From Nitzschia sp. pyKryTriq1 (taxonomy: Eukaryota; Bacillariophyta; Bacillariophyceae; Bacillariales; Bacillariaceae): DNA of 64,000 nucleotides. The DNA is taken from assembly GCA_956465555.1 (NCBI GenBank), contig OY101128.1, positions 310,001 to 374,000 of the forward strand. The letters are read 5' to 3'. The notes under the pieces were generated by a model. It saw only the letters and a list, made by a program, of their open reading frames with translations. It made no database searches and was not told the DNA's origin. The position numbers and the translations under genes are program-made. Positions 51,516-61,293 of this stretch are shown here, piece after piece. The first letter of the stretch is position 1. Each line of letters starts with the position of its first letter.

Positions 51516-53888
51516 ATGAGTAGTATGATGATGGATGATGATGGTGATGACCCCATCCTGCTTTTGTCAGCACCCCCACCCCCCACCAGCAGAGCTGCTC
51601 GTTTGTCTGCTAGTCGCGGTGGTGCTTCTAGCGTTCGGGGCATCGTGAACGGTAGAGGAATGTGGAAGTCCTGGACCCGCAGTTTCGATACTCCCATGCT
51701 GGCCCTCTTGGACTTGTTTGACAATGCAGTAGATGCCAGTTTGACTTTGTTGGAAGGCAATCAAGAATTCGCTTCCGCCGCTTCCGCCCATCCACAAACA
51801 AAACCTTGTATTCAGGTGCAAGCAGACGATCTCAGGGGAAATAAGAATGGCATCTTCATTCGAAATTCTTGTGCCCATCCGATTCCTCCTCTTAAGCAGG
51901 TCATGGAAATTTACAAATCGTCCAAGGAAAATAGTAGCATCGGAGAAAACGGCATTGGAATCAAGCACGCCTGTGCATCGCTCTCGCAGCTATCGTTTGT
52001 CTTTACCAAAACCGTCCACAATTATGGTATGGGTCTACTGATGGAGATTCTGCAGAAAGAAGAAGGACCCGTCTTGCCAAGTAAAGAATTCAATATTTCT
52101 GATGATCTAGAGAAGTCCATTCGTAAACTGGCAAAAGAACAGCCAAAGACGTGGGGACTCGCTATCGAAGAGTATGGTTTCGTGGAAGGACAAGGGGAAT
52201 ACGCCTTGGAGTATGGGATCCAAAACTGCCTTGCCCACTTTGACGCAATGACAAAGGCATCAACCTGGAAAAAATGTGACAATGTATTTACTGTTGTCTT
52301 GACCAAACTGCGACACGCTGCCCATCAGCAGAAACCAGAAGTGATTGTTCTCCAAGACTCGGATGATGAGGATTTTTTTGATGCTGATCTCGACGACGTT
52401 ATTGGCGACAACGAACATGAAGACAGACGAGATGAAATTATACTCAAAGAGTTGAGGGAAAATCTTCCACTCTATTACCTCCATCTCCATGCAGTCGAGG
52501 TGAACGTTGCTGGTCATATTGTTGATACTTGTCACTGGGAAAAGCGCTTGGTGGAGATGAGTCACTTCGATGTGGCCATGGACAAGACGCGGTCATGGTC
52601 TACAAACGGACCTGATTGGTATCTTGACCCAATTCAGACCGGAGGCAGGAACACTGACAACGTAATTCGATTCTTTGCTGGGTTTGATCCATATAGGTGC
52701 AAGGGACAACCTGATGAAGAAAGTTCCAACTCGACGAAGACACGAAAGTGTAAGGCAAGATCTCCAAAGAAGCCACAGGGTCCTCCCATGGCGAACAGCT
52801 CATCCTTAAGAGTATACACTTATAGCCGAGCTTCGGGGCGTCTGATCAAGGTCCAAACGGATCCACGTGGGGATCTTGGGCTGGTCAGCGCTTCCACTGA
52901 TTACAAGCAAGGCCTAACACTCATCATAGATGACTACAATGGAACGCTCCCGTTGAACCCAACCAAACAGGATACGGCATTTGGACATTCTGAGCACGGC
53001 GCAGTACATGCCGAAAATATCAAGCACTGGACCGCTGCAATCATCCGTTTTTTCTGGACGTACCACTACAAGCAAGCAGGAGAGTCCAAGTTTGGCCTAG
53101 CGGAGACTGTTTATGGTTCCTTGAAAGATGTTGAGGATGCTTACAGAGGAGATTATCCTCGCGTCGTTCCCCTTCCTCTTTCTCTTGGAACATTCATTAG
53201 GTTTTCAAACATCAAGTTCGATTTTGTCAAAAGCAATGGGTACCGAGAAAAATTCCAATTCTTCTTTCGCAAAACAAGCATGGGTGAAATCAATTTAATC
53301 TCTCCGACAGACGACGAAGGCGGTCTTAGTCCGAACCAAGTAATTCGGCTGAATAAACAAGCCGGGGAGAACAAAGTGGCAGAGCGTGATGCGTTATTTG
53401 CTGGCAAGAAGCGAAAGGCTAGGGACACGGCGGGCGAATCCTCCAGTGGTGATACAAAGAAGAAGAAAGCGGCAAAAATCGACGATCAAAAGTCAAAGTC
53501 AAAGATGAAGATCGTTGAAAAAGAGCGAGACGAATTTAAAGCGGAAAATGCTGAATTGAAGAAGGAGATTCAGAAGCTTCCTGCATTGAAGAAGAAGATT
53601 CAGAAGCTTCGCGAGGAGAATGCTCGTCTCGTACAAACACAGCGAGCTTCGAAGAGTGCGGAAGATGATGCTGTATCTCGTGGTTCTACTGGCGAAGACG
53701 ACTTGGAGATGGCCAAAGTCCAAAAGAAGCAACTGAGATTTTATAAATCTCAGTCGGCTTTTCACGAGAAAGAGGTTGCGTACTACAAACGCCAGCTCCG
53801 GGAGGTACAAGAAGAAAAGCGAAGATTCGAAGAACGTGTTGTAGAGCTTGAAAAATTGCAATTGGAAATTCTTTCCGAAGAAGTTTGA
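51516..53888 (+). CDS. MORC-like GHKL ATPase-fold protein
   Basis: A single exon of 790 aa. The N-box ALLDLFDNAVDAS (63-75) and the ATP-lid motif SIGENGIGIKHACASLS (141-157) place it in the GHKL superfamily near MORC proteins. The Glu that acts as base in the usual ELIDN is Asp66 here, and the DxGxG box expected between them is replaced by FIRNSCAHPIPPL. An S5-like half follows (about 300-560, with VYTYSRASGRLIKV and GLTLIIDDYNG). The C-terminus has a basic nuclear-type segment (KKRKAR...KKKKAAK) and a coiled coil (about 665-785). MORC proteins compact chromatin and silence transposons. The divergent motifs leave ATPase activity in doubt. Convergent with the SDR gene, 114 bp between stops. 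Confidence 0.78.
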   Translation: MSSMMMDDDGDDPILLLSAPPPPTSRAARLSASRGGASSVRGIVNGRGMWKSWTRSFDTPMLALLDLFDNAVDASLTLLEGNQEFASAASAHPQTKPCIQVQADDLRGNKNGIFIRNSCAHPIPPLKQVMEIYKSSKENSSIGENGIGIKHACASLSQLSFVFTKTVHNYGMGLLMEILQKEEGPVLPSKEFNISDDLEKSIRKLAKEQPKTWGLAIEEYGFVEGQGEYALEYGIQNCLAHFDAMTKASTWKKCDNVFTVVLTKLRHAAHQQKPEVIVLQDSDDEDFFDADLDDVIGDNEHEDRRDEIILKELRENLPLYYLHLHAVEVNVAGHIVDTCHWEKRLVEMSHFDVAMDKTRSWSTNGPDWYLDPIQTGGRNTDNVIRFFAGFDPYRCKGQPDEESSNSTKTRKCKARSPKKPQGPPMANSSSLRVYTYSRASGRLIKVQTDPRGDLGLVSASTDYKQGLTLIIDDYNGTLPLNPTKQDTAFGHSEHGAVHAENIKHWTAAIIRFFWTYHYKQAGESKFGLAETVYGSLKDVEDAYRGDYPRVVPLPLSLGTFIRFSNIKFDFVKSNGYREKFQFFFRKTSMGEINLISPTDDEGGLSPNQVIRLNKQAGENKVAERDALFAGKKRKARDTAGESSSGDTKKKKAAKIDDQKSKSKMKIVEKERDEFKAENAELKKEIQKLPALKKKIQKLREENARLVQTQRASKSAEDDAVSRGSTGEDDLEMAKVQKKQLRFYKSQSAFHEKEVAYYKRQLREVQEEKRRFEERVVELEKLQLEILSEEV

Positions 53889-54002
53889 TTTATACCAGAC
53901 AAATATACAGTTTACATTTTTTCCATGACCCTAAACCCATAGTGTGCACAATGTTATTATTATTTCTCTAAACCTCTCATTAGATATTCTGAAAGAGAAC
54001 CC

Positions 54003-54287
54003 CTAACGTGACCCTAGATTTTGCCTCGCACCATCAATGGCAATGCATTCACCGGTCAAAAACTTGGCCTTGTCCGAAACCAAAAATGCAATGAGCTCGG
54101 CCACTTCCTCGGGCTGGCCGACGCGTCCTAGGCTAGACGACAGTGGATGCGTCACTTCGATGCTCCGTTTCAAAAACCCCTCGTATGCTTCTTCGTCCAT
54201 TCCTGCAGTCTGGAAATAAATAAAAATATGAAAGATACGAAAGATACGAAAGAGACGAAAGAGACGACAGAGAGAATGAAAGAATGA

Positions 54288-54319
<32 letters not shown>

Positions 54320-55018
54320 AGAAATGAGATGGTGGAATCTTCCGTCGTCGTCGTTCGAGAAGAAGCAGCAATCGCAGTCGGTCAAAAAGATACTTGTACT
54401 TGTACCGGTGGGACAACGTACTCGATGAAGATTGGTCTTGATCACTCCAGGATTTACCGCGTTCACTCGGATCCCATCCTTGGCCAAATCGATGGACGCA
54501 CATCTCGTCAGCTGATCTACTGCCGCTTTACTCATACAGTAGGAGGCGCAGGCGGCAAAGGATTGCTTCCCGTTGACACTGCTGACGGAAACAATCGAAG
54601 AAGCGCCGCCGGTATTCTTCTTCAAATGAGGGACTGCCGCCAGAATAATTTCATAAGGAGCTTGACAGTTGAGTCTCATGTTGAAGTGGTAATTTTCCAA
54701 GTCGGCGGCACCAACGGCCCCCCCACGCAAACCGCCTGCCCCGTTGACGACAGTAGTCAAGGATCCTCCGAGTTTCGCCACTGCCTCTGCCACCAACCTT
54801 GCACATTCTCCATCTTGTGTGATGTCGGCGACCACGTAGTCCGCGACAGACCCAGCTTCTTTCATGGCTTGCAGCGCCGATTCGGACCGACCCGTGCCTA
54901 CCACCGTCGCGCCGTATCCAGTGAGAATTTCGCAAGTCGCTTGTCCGATGCCAGAACTGGCGCCTGTGACGAGGCATTTGAGGGACGACAAATCAGAAGA
55001 CATTGTCTTGGTGGACAT
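54003..55018 (-). CDS. short-chain dehydrogenase/reductase
   Basis: Exon 1 is 55018..54422 and exon 2 is 54209..54003, encoding 267 aa; the 212-bp intron runs GTACGT...TCCAG and holds an AAAG/CTTT microsatellite. Classical SDR motifs: TGASSGIG (cofactor loop, about 19-26), NGAG in place of NNAG, catalytic Ser in VSVSSVNG and YCMSK (Tyr and Lys). The second exon supplies [19 protein letters not shown] and [11 protein letters not shown], the expected C-terminal end, which supports the join. It uses NAD(P)H to interconvert alcohol and ketone; fatty-acyl or sugar alcohols are possible substrates. There is no targeting peptide. Confidence 0.88.
54283..54323. repeat. AAAG microsatellite inside the SDR intron
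   Basis: About ten AAAG units (CTTT on the coding strand) fill the middle of the intron at 54210-54421. Similar tetranucleotide tracts sit in the introns of the RRM and BAR-ankyrin genes. Confidence 0.9.
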
Positions 55019-56131
55019 GCTTCAGTTTGGTAAAGGAGACGGTAGACTGTTACACTCGTATGTGTCACTGAGTTCGATCGATGGTTGTGTCGATGACGAG
55101 ACTGTGCTTTATTATGATCTTGTGTTTCTTGCTCGGTTGGTCGTTCTTTTTGGTAGTTTGCAAGGCGCATATAACTACTAATCTTTGTGTTGAATTGAAT
55201 TGAATTGATGATGATAGACGACGATGACGATGACGATGACGATGAATGACGATCAAGATGCATGGAAAAGCAATGTGAGCGATGCTGAGCGATGAGCGAT
55301 GAGCGAGAGAAATAAAGATCCAAATATTATCTTTATTTTGATACACACGGACGACTACGGACACTCTCAACTACCACATCATCATAGAGCAAAGCGAAGC
55401 GCAGTTCGTGCTTTCGAATTTGTACCACGCACCAGGTACCTGCTGGTACAAGTACCTGGTACGCAAAAGTCCCGCAGAGATTGAAGGTGCGCCTTGTTTA
55501 ATTCTTCGTCGAGTTCTCAGTTTGAAGTTTCTCGGCTTTCGCGAAGTCCGATTGCTTCATTTATTATTACGTGAACTCGTGTTTCTCCCTGAAATATAAA
55601 TTCTTGTCGATTTTGTTCGACATTGATCCAAAGTCGGCTCGAAGTGCGTTCGTTGCTGTTCCTGCATGCATGCCTCGGGGTCTCCGTAGAAAGCTTCGGA
55701 ATAATAAGCCCCTGACCCCCCGTGGCACTTTACAGAACACGAGTGCCAAATGCCACCGTCCTTTTTTTCCTGGTATTACTCCTTGTACTTGTACGATACC
55801 GGTACGGTATTGATACCGGTAAGTCGCGCGTGTCGTTGTTGTTGATGTGGCATCACTCTTGTCTGGCCCTGCTGATGCATGCTGGGTGCCTTTTCTGTCT
55901 TTCTTCTGCATGTACGTACCGGTACACGTGTACCGGTACGGTAGTGTGCGCCAACGAGCGGCGCACCCTTATTACGAACACAAGTGAGCAGTGTTTCGAG
56001 TTTCGAACCAAACCAATCTCTATTAAAACTTCGAGTAGTAGACTACGTTACCAAGAGCACAAGCTAAAGCAATCAAGCAAAGAAAGCTAAAGAAAGCAAG
56101 TTAGCATATTATCCTGTCCATATCACGAACG
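55019..56131. other. divergent promoter region with GTAC palindromes
   Basis: About 1.1 kb between two divergent genes. It contains CCAGGTACCTG and AAGTACCTGGTAC at about 55430-55462, ATACCGGTACGGTAT at about 55797 and the 24-bp palindrome at 55916-55939. No gene is seen. Confidence 0.55.
55916..55939. promoter_or_regulatory. 24-bp perfect palindrome, two GTACCGGTAC units
   Basis: The half-site GTACCGGTACAC is followed directly by its reverse complement, so two GTACCGGTAC units flank a central CACGTG. It lies 193 bp upstream of the ATG at 56132. CACGTG is a typical bHLH/bZIP core, which makes binding by such a factor an inference worth testing. Confidence 0.5.
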
Positions 56132-57211
56132 ATGACCTTCTCTTGCGACGCCCCATCCAACGATACTTCTGGCATGCCACCGCAGGAATCGCTCATGGAC
56201 CGACTTTTCATCTCGGCCCCCCAGGACCCACCACGATTGCCGGGTCCACCCACCTTTGGTTCCGGCAATAATGGTAACAGCAATAATGACCATGCTATTG
56301 CTATTCGACCAAATAATAATAACTCTTCCAGTGCCAGCAGCAGAAAAAACCCAAAACATGTTCATTTTCGGGATGCTCGGGTGGTCTCTTTCATTGCGCC
56401 TGGTTCTTCCATGACTATGGAAGAGAGAAATGAATTGTGGTATCCGACTGCGGACTTGGACGGTTTCAAGGTGCAAGCACGAACGTTGAGTCGGAAATTG
56501 CGAGAGCCTGCCCTGGTGGCGGCGGCAGCAGCAGCGGCAGAAGCGGCGGCGATGGCAGATTCACCACAACCACCACCACCAGAAGGCCGTCTACTATTAC
56601 GACGGTGCAGGGATGGATCCGTATCCCCTCCACCGCCACCTCTGAGTGACTGTGTGTCCTCTTTGCCGGCTATGGACGACGATGGTAGTATGGTGGAAGA
56701 CGATGGCGGCGGCAACAAAAATAATGGTAGTGCTGCTGGTGCTGGTGAGGGATCATGTGATGGTGACCCTCGGGGTTTGGAGCATCGAGTGTGCTTGAAT
56801 CGTCAACGGAACAAACATTTAGCCATTCGATGTACGCTCAAGGCACAAAGTCGGAGTCGATGTCCCGAATTTATTGCACGGATCAGCGGAAAATGTACCC
56901 AATGGGCCAAAGAATTGGCAGTCGCCGAAGCAGATCGAGATTATTGTGAAGCATATTGTCCCCAAAAATTGGCAGGGAATCCGAAAGTATTGCAAAATGA
57001 AAGCCCCTTTCCAGTTCCAGTAAGACCATTTAAACGTTGTTATGGTGGAGAAGAACAAGCACAAGAGCCGCCAGGAGGAGTAGAGGTACTGTCGTTACTG
57101 GCGACACCGCAAGAAAAATTAGTAGCGTTTCCCCCTGTGGCGAGCTTACCCATCGAGTGCTCACCCCATCCAGCAGCAGAGTGTAACGGAGCAGTGCCGC
57201 TGGAGCAGCAG

Positions 57212-57243
<32 letters not shown>

Positions 57244-57316
57244 ACAGCAACAGCAATTCCCTTGCTTTATGGAGCGATGCGTCCGGCAGAAACGAGACGG
57301 AGAAATGCCTTTGTAG
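56132..57316 (+). CDS. diatom-type unknown protein with RGLE block and polyQ
   Basis: 394 aa from ATG 56132. Residues about 73-110 carry KHVHFRDARVVSFIAPGSSMTMEERNELWYPTADLDGF, a block of a kind I associate with many diatom proteins, in which acidic and Trp-Tyr residues follow a V-x-F strand. A second block at about 215-280 begins RGLEHRV and includes a run of Tyr/Cys residues (DYCEAYCP). Between them are Ala and Pro runs, and the C-terminus has a 20-residue polyglutamine run. No enzyme motif, signal or membrane span is seen. A regulatory role is only guessed. Low-complexity runs make length variation between strains likely. Confidence 0.7.
57206..57255 (+). repeat. CAG/CAA repeat coding polyglutamine
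   Basis: A mixed CAG and CAA tract of about 17 codons near the 3' end of the RGLE protein gene. The CAA interruptions should limit slippage. Confidence 0.9.
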
Positions 57317-57788
57317 TAGTTAGAAAAGCAGCTCTAGTAGTACACGTACTGTAGAAGTGTTTTTGAAGATCCAAGCGGCTTCCTCGTGTTACAATCATAT
57401 ATTCTAGAGCATCATTATGCCATTTCTTTGGTACGTTCTTACAAGCGAGATGTACCGACAAAGGACATCTTGCTTGTTCATTGCAAAGAGTTCTGCTCTA
57501 CGCTAGCTAGAGAGTACTGTATTATTTTGCAAAGCAGTAAAAAAGTGCACTGTCTCATTAGCTACTACCTTGATGATCCAGAGTAATGAATCTCTTTTGC
57601 GCCGTAACGAACCATCTCAAAGGGTTCTGCTCGATTACTACAGATTTACATAGGGGTAGTAGTGAACTTCCTACTATTTTAGTACCGGTAGTACTGTACA
57701 GGAGACATATTCAATGAGAACCACGTATATGAAAACCACGATGAAAACCACGCGATAACGCTAGTAGTAAAAAACCAAAAGACTCAAC
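57317..57788. other. intergenic, left flank of the transposon debris
   Basis: No gene is seen. TACCGGTAGTACTGTAC lies at about 57682. Confidence 0.5.
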
Positions 57789-57806
57789 TGGCGGGAATTG
57801 AACCCC
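57789..57806. other. tRNA 3'-end-like 18-mer, possible primer-binding site
   Basis: TGGCGGGAATTGAACCCC is the exact complement of a tRNA T-arm and acceptor end including CCA (GGGGTTCAATTCCCGCCA). Nuclear tRNA genes do not encode CCA, and the neighbouring bases cannot be folded into a full cloverleaf on the minus strand. It therefore resembles the primer-binding site of an LTR retrotransposon, and a copia reverse-transcriptase fragment lies about 80 bp downstream. A decayed tRNA gene is the alternative. Confidence 0.35.
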
Positions 57807-57881
57807 AACTGTTGGATGAAATATTTCCACGCATTAGTCCTATTAATCAAAAGTCATTATGACTTCCTTCCTTTCGAAGAG

Positions 57882-58177
57882 TATCCAAAACAACAAACAA
57901 TATAGACAAAGACGATGCGGCCAGTCCCACCGCGGCAACAGAAGCAATCCTCATTACAGGAGTGATCGACGCCAAACAAAATAGGGACGTGATGACAGCA
58001 GACATTCCGAATGCGTTTGTGCAAACCAAAATAGATCAGTCCGGTGAGAAGGTTTGCATGAAGATCCGAGGAGCGCTGGTCGACATGCTTGTCGAGATAA
58101 GCTCCGAGACGTACCCCAACCCCAACCCCAATTGTACCTCTATCTGCCACCCCATTCGGCACATCCACCAGGAGTAA
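57882..58177 (+). pseudogene. Ty1/copia reverse transcriptase fragment
   Basis: The frame reads SPTAATEAILITGVIDAKQ, RDVMTADIPNAFVQTKI and then GEKVCMKIRGALVDMLVEI, a hallmark stretch of the copia RT palm. Both the upstream part (protease, integrase) and the downstream part (YVDD catalytic box, RNase H) are missing, and homology ends at about 58110. The remaining 22 codons before the stop are unrelated. It is a short dead fragment. Confidence 0.82.
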
Positions 58178-58827
58178 TAAAAGGTCTCATCTTCGGACAT
58201 GTCTACCGCATCTACCACCTCTGCAGTGACGCGACAGACATTACCAGTAAAATCAGACAGTGCTACCAACGCCTGACTGTACGAGGCTGGAAACCTCACC
58301 AACTGGACGACCTTTTCGAGAAAGCCATCGCCAACACGCGAAAGAAACTTCTCCTCCCAAACCTACCAGGCCATGCCACCACCACCGGATCGCAAGAGAG
58401 TACTATCTTCTCATACCTGGAAACTCCCCTCAGATTCCACGTCCAGTACAACCCAGCGGATCCACCAACACTTGCTGGCACCCAACGAGGAGAAGACCAG
58501 GCAACTACAACCCCAGAGGAGGATGATGTCCTAGAACCTTACACTGAATGGCTAGGCTTGACTCGGGAACAAAAGGAGCAGGTCTTGGTGGGGATGGCGC
58601 AGACAAACGGAATCGGGGAGTCGGGGATTCACCTGGACACGAAGAATCCAGAACTACGCCGACATGCTCGATGTAAAGCAAATGGGGAGATTGGGTCTGG
58701 AGAAAGCCACGTCAAATTCTTAGGAAGAATTTGTCTGGAGAATTTGTCTGGAGAATTTTTCTGCGCAAATTCAGTCAGGTGGGTTCGGCAGGTGAATTCG
58801 GCAGGTGAATTCGGCAATTGGATGTAA
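58120..58827 (+). pseudogene. second retroelement fragment, RT-associated C-terminal region
   Basis: Another frame, directly after the copia fragment, reads LYLYLPPHSAHPPGVIKGL followed by IFGHVYRIYHLCSD and RLTVRGWKPHQLDDLFEKAI. This block resembles the region downstream of the RT domain in a class of non-LTR-like retroelements (SaHPPGvlkGLi.G...R...RG...). The upstream RT domain is absent. The open frame continues to 58827 through minisatellite-like sequence without further similarity. The start of homology is near 58128. The family name is uncertain. Confidence 0.55.
58728..58815. repeat. 13-bp minisatellites
   Basis: Two short arrays: GAATTTGTCTGGA (about 58728-58760) and GGTGAATTCGGCA (about 58780-58815), each two to three copies, at the end of the retroelement scar. 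Confidence 0.8.
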
Positions 58828-58876
58828 AGGAAGAACGTATGACCTTTCTCCTAGGAGAATCTCTAAGGAGACCATG

Positions 58877-58917
58877 GAGAATCCCCTGGAGAATCCCCTG
58901 GAGAATCCCCTGGAGAA
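58877..58917. repeat. 12-bp minisatellite
   Basis: Three exact copies of GAGAATCCCCTG (58877-58912) and a partial fourth copy. Confidence 0.9.
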
Positions 58918-59618
58918 CAGATCCGCCATCCTGGAGATTCTGCGCCTCAGATGCTGATCTCCTCGCTTTTATATTACAAGAAGTTCCGGCCGTTGTACTC
59001 GCCACCATCCTCTCCAAAGATATCGGAATCATCATCATCATCATCATAACCAGCAACTTAAAATTGCTTGGTGCAAAGGGCCATCTCCTGGATCAGCACA
59101 AGTAACTGCTGCTGTAATCACATTTAGTTGGGTTCCCACCTGGTACCACCAATCACCACCACCACAAAAATCCCCTCAGGTCTGTCCGTCAGCCGACGGA
59201 TACATTGTGTCGTATGACTGGCAGAAGGCCGCGCCGTCCAGTCTTGCTCGCGATTGAACGGATACTTTTAGTTTCATTTGAAAAGTATTCATGTCTGGAG
59301 AAAGTGTTTGCCGAAAATTTGCCTACTATGGTCTACGGTGCGCAAGCCCGGCGGGAACAGCTACTCCACTCTTGTTGGCAGCAGTTTTGTGTCTGTTCAT
59401 TCGGATCGAAGATCTGCTTGCGGGGAAGAGATAGATTTCGTTTTCGTTTTGCCGACCGGCGACGACCATCGAAGAAAAGTGGTGCATTCTTATTATTTAT
59501 TTGTTGATACCCAATACTACTCTCACAATAGTAATCCAAGAAGCAACCGCCAAGCCAGTATTATTATCAGCTCGTTGGTTTTGGTAGTCTACGAAGTACG
59601 AGCAATATTATTAAAACC
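58918..59618. other. intergenic flank of the TAZ-finger gene
   Basis: An ATC trinucleotide run (about 59029-59047). Frames here show no domain. The right end is the probable promoter of the TAZ gene. Confidence 0.5.
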
Positions 59619-60461
59619 ATGTTTGTGAATCACATGGATGATCGCTCCGTGGGCACTGTGGATGGCGACATCGAGAGCAAACGAGGTTTGTTGACGAAAC
59701 TTCACCATGCCGCCTACTGTCAGCATGAAGGATACACAAAGGACACCCTGTGTTCCACTGATCCACTTTGCTGTGCATCGAAGCGTCTCTTTGAGCACAT
59801 GAGCACCTGCGTTGACGAAGGCCGCTGTGGAGTTCCTTGCTGTAAGGGATCTCGCAGGGTGTGGCGTCACTATCGAAAATGCCGACACGTCAAGGCATGT
59901 CCTTTGTGCTCGGCACTTCCATCGGCATACACCCCTGCCGGCCTAGCACCTCGGTTTTTGAAATTGAGTTCCGCAGTCTCTGTCGGTAGCCAAGCTTCGA
60001 CCCAAATGAGCATGTCCTCTCCGCACTCGCCTCCGTCCTTGTTGCATACTACTTACGAAGAATCAAGTACGGCGGCGGTTGTCACACCGCCGAAAAACAA
60101 CCCTCGGCGTCGGCAAAATGGCAAGGAAAATCAAAATAATGGTCATGATGACGATGACGATGACGATGAGGCCATTATTATTTCCAGCGCTGGTAGTAGT
60201 AATAGTGTGCAGATACCGTGGGATCAATTTCAAAAGCAGCGACTACAAGGCCCGCTGCCCCCAGCACCTCCCAAGACACCCCCGATCAATAGTAGTGGTA
60301 GGTTGCAACAACAAGCCAAACCAAGATCCAGCAACAACATTCCTACACCACCCACGCGAAGAGCCGACTCTCCTAATGATTCTACTACCTCGTCGCTAGG
60401 ATCGACGCCAAAGAACAAGCCTCCTCTGTCTCCTCGGCGTCCTCAATGGGCTCTCTTTTAG
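59619..60461 (+). CDS. TAZ zinc-finger protein
   Basis: 280 aa. Residues about 24-102 form a TAZ-type finger: LLTKLHHAAYC, LCSTDPLCCASKRLFEHMSTC, CGVPCCKGSRRVWRHYRKCRHVKACPLC. The repeated HxxxC...C...C ligand groups suit the three zinc sites of this fold, which in CBP/p300 binds activation domains. There is no acetyltransferase, bromodomain or BTB domain attached. The rest is Ser/Pro-rich, with an acidic run and PxxP segments, so it is probably disordered. A transcriptional adaptor role is inferred. Confidence 0.82.
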   Translation: MFVNHMDDRSVGTVDGDIESKRGLLTKLHHAAYCQHEGYTKDTLCSTDPLCCASKRLFEHMSTCVDEGRCGVPCCKGSRRVWRHYRKCRHVKACPLCSALPSAYTPAGLAPRFLKLSSAVSVGSQASTQMSMSSPHSPPSLLHTTYEESSTAAVVTPPKNNPRRRQNGKENQNNGHDDDDDDDEAIIISSAGSSNSVQIPWDQFQKQRLQGPLPPAPPKTPPINSSGRLQQQAKPRSSNNIPTPPTRRADSPNDSTTSSLGSTPKNKPPLSPRRPQWALF

Positions 60462-61293
60462 TAGTAGTAGCTACTTCTAGACTACTACTAGGAGGAGGAT
60501 AAGGGAAGTGTTTCGGGGGACAGGAACTTGAAAACTTGAATGGACTGTTCATTCGTTTTGTATTCAAGGCCCTGCCGGTGTCGGGCAGACTATTCTACAG
60601 GGAGAGTTGTCTGCACAATGATGATATATACATCTATTTCATACATAATAATATTTGTTGCCCATCAGCAGTGACTTCAGAGAAATCAGAATACTAATAT
60701 TAATGGTGGAACAAAACAAAAAGCCGACCTTGTTGTTGTTTTCTAGTAATTGGCATTAATGAAATGAACGATACGTGCTGCTTCGTACTATTGCTAGTCC
60801 AGCTAGTACAACGAGTGGGATCACTGATGATGATTCATTCCAGCATTCATAGATCACTGTATCAGAATACGTTCGATTGTTTCCAAAGTCACAATAAGCA
60901 AGTTGAGAGATTTATTGATTTTCATACAACAACATTAATGACGACTTGGGAAGATCGTGATCGATGATCAGGGAAAAGAACTAAGAACAAACCGAAAGGT
61001 CGGATAGTCTACAGCACCGAAAGCAAGAAAAAATGAAATGAAGCTCATACACAAAAGTAAAATCGAAGAAATAGTCACTTCCATCCAATGATATTTTATC
61101 TTATACTTATGTTTGTTTTATTGAATCAAATATACACCAGAGCAACCAGCTGCTGTATTTCCATCCCATTCGCCTCCAGGTTTTTTCGACTGACTGGCTG
61201 GCAACTCTTTAGCACTACTACTACTCCTCTTCGTATGCATGCATGCACTGACAACACAATGAATGCACACGAATTGTGAAGAATTTGCGTTGC
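60462..61293. other. convergent intergenic region, about 0.8 kb
   Basis: No gene, repeat or RNA is recognised. It should hold the 3' UTRs of the TAZ gene (plus) and the carrier gene (minus). Confidence 0.5.

Noticed and set aside
57780-57860. Minus-strand tRNA gene suggested by GGTTCAATTCCC
   Set aside because: The T-stem has a mismatch and no matching 5' acceptor strand or D-arm can be found; the primer-binding-site reading fits better.
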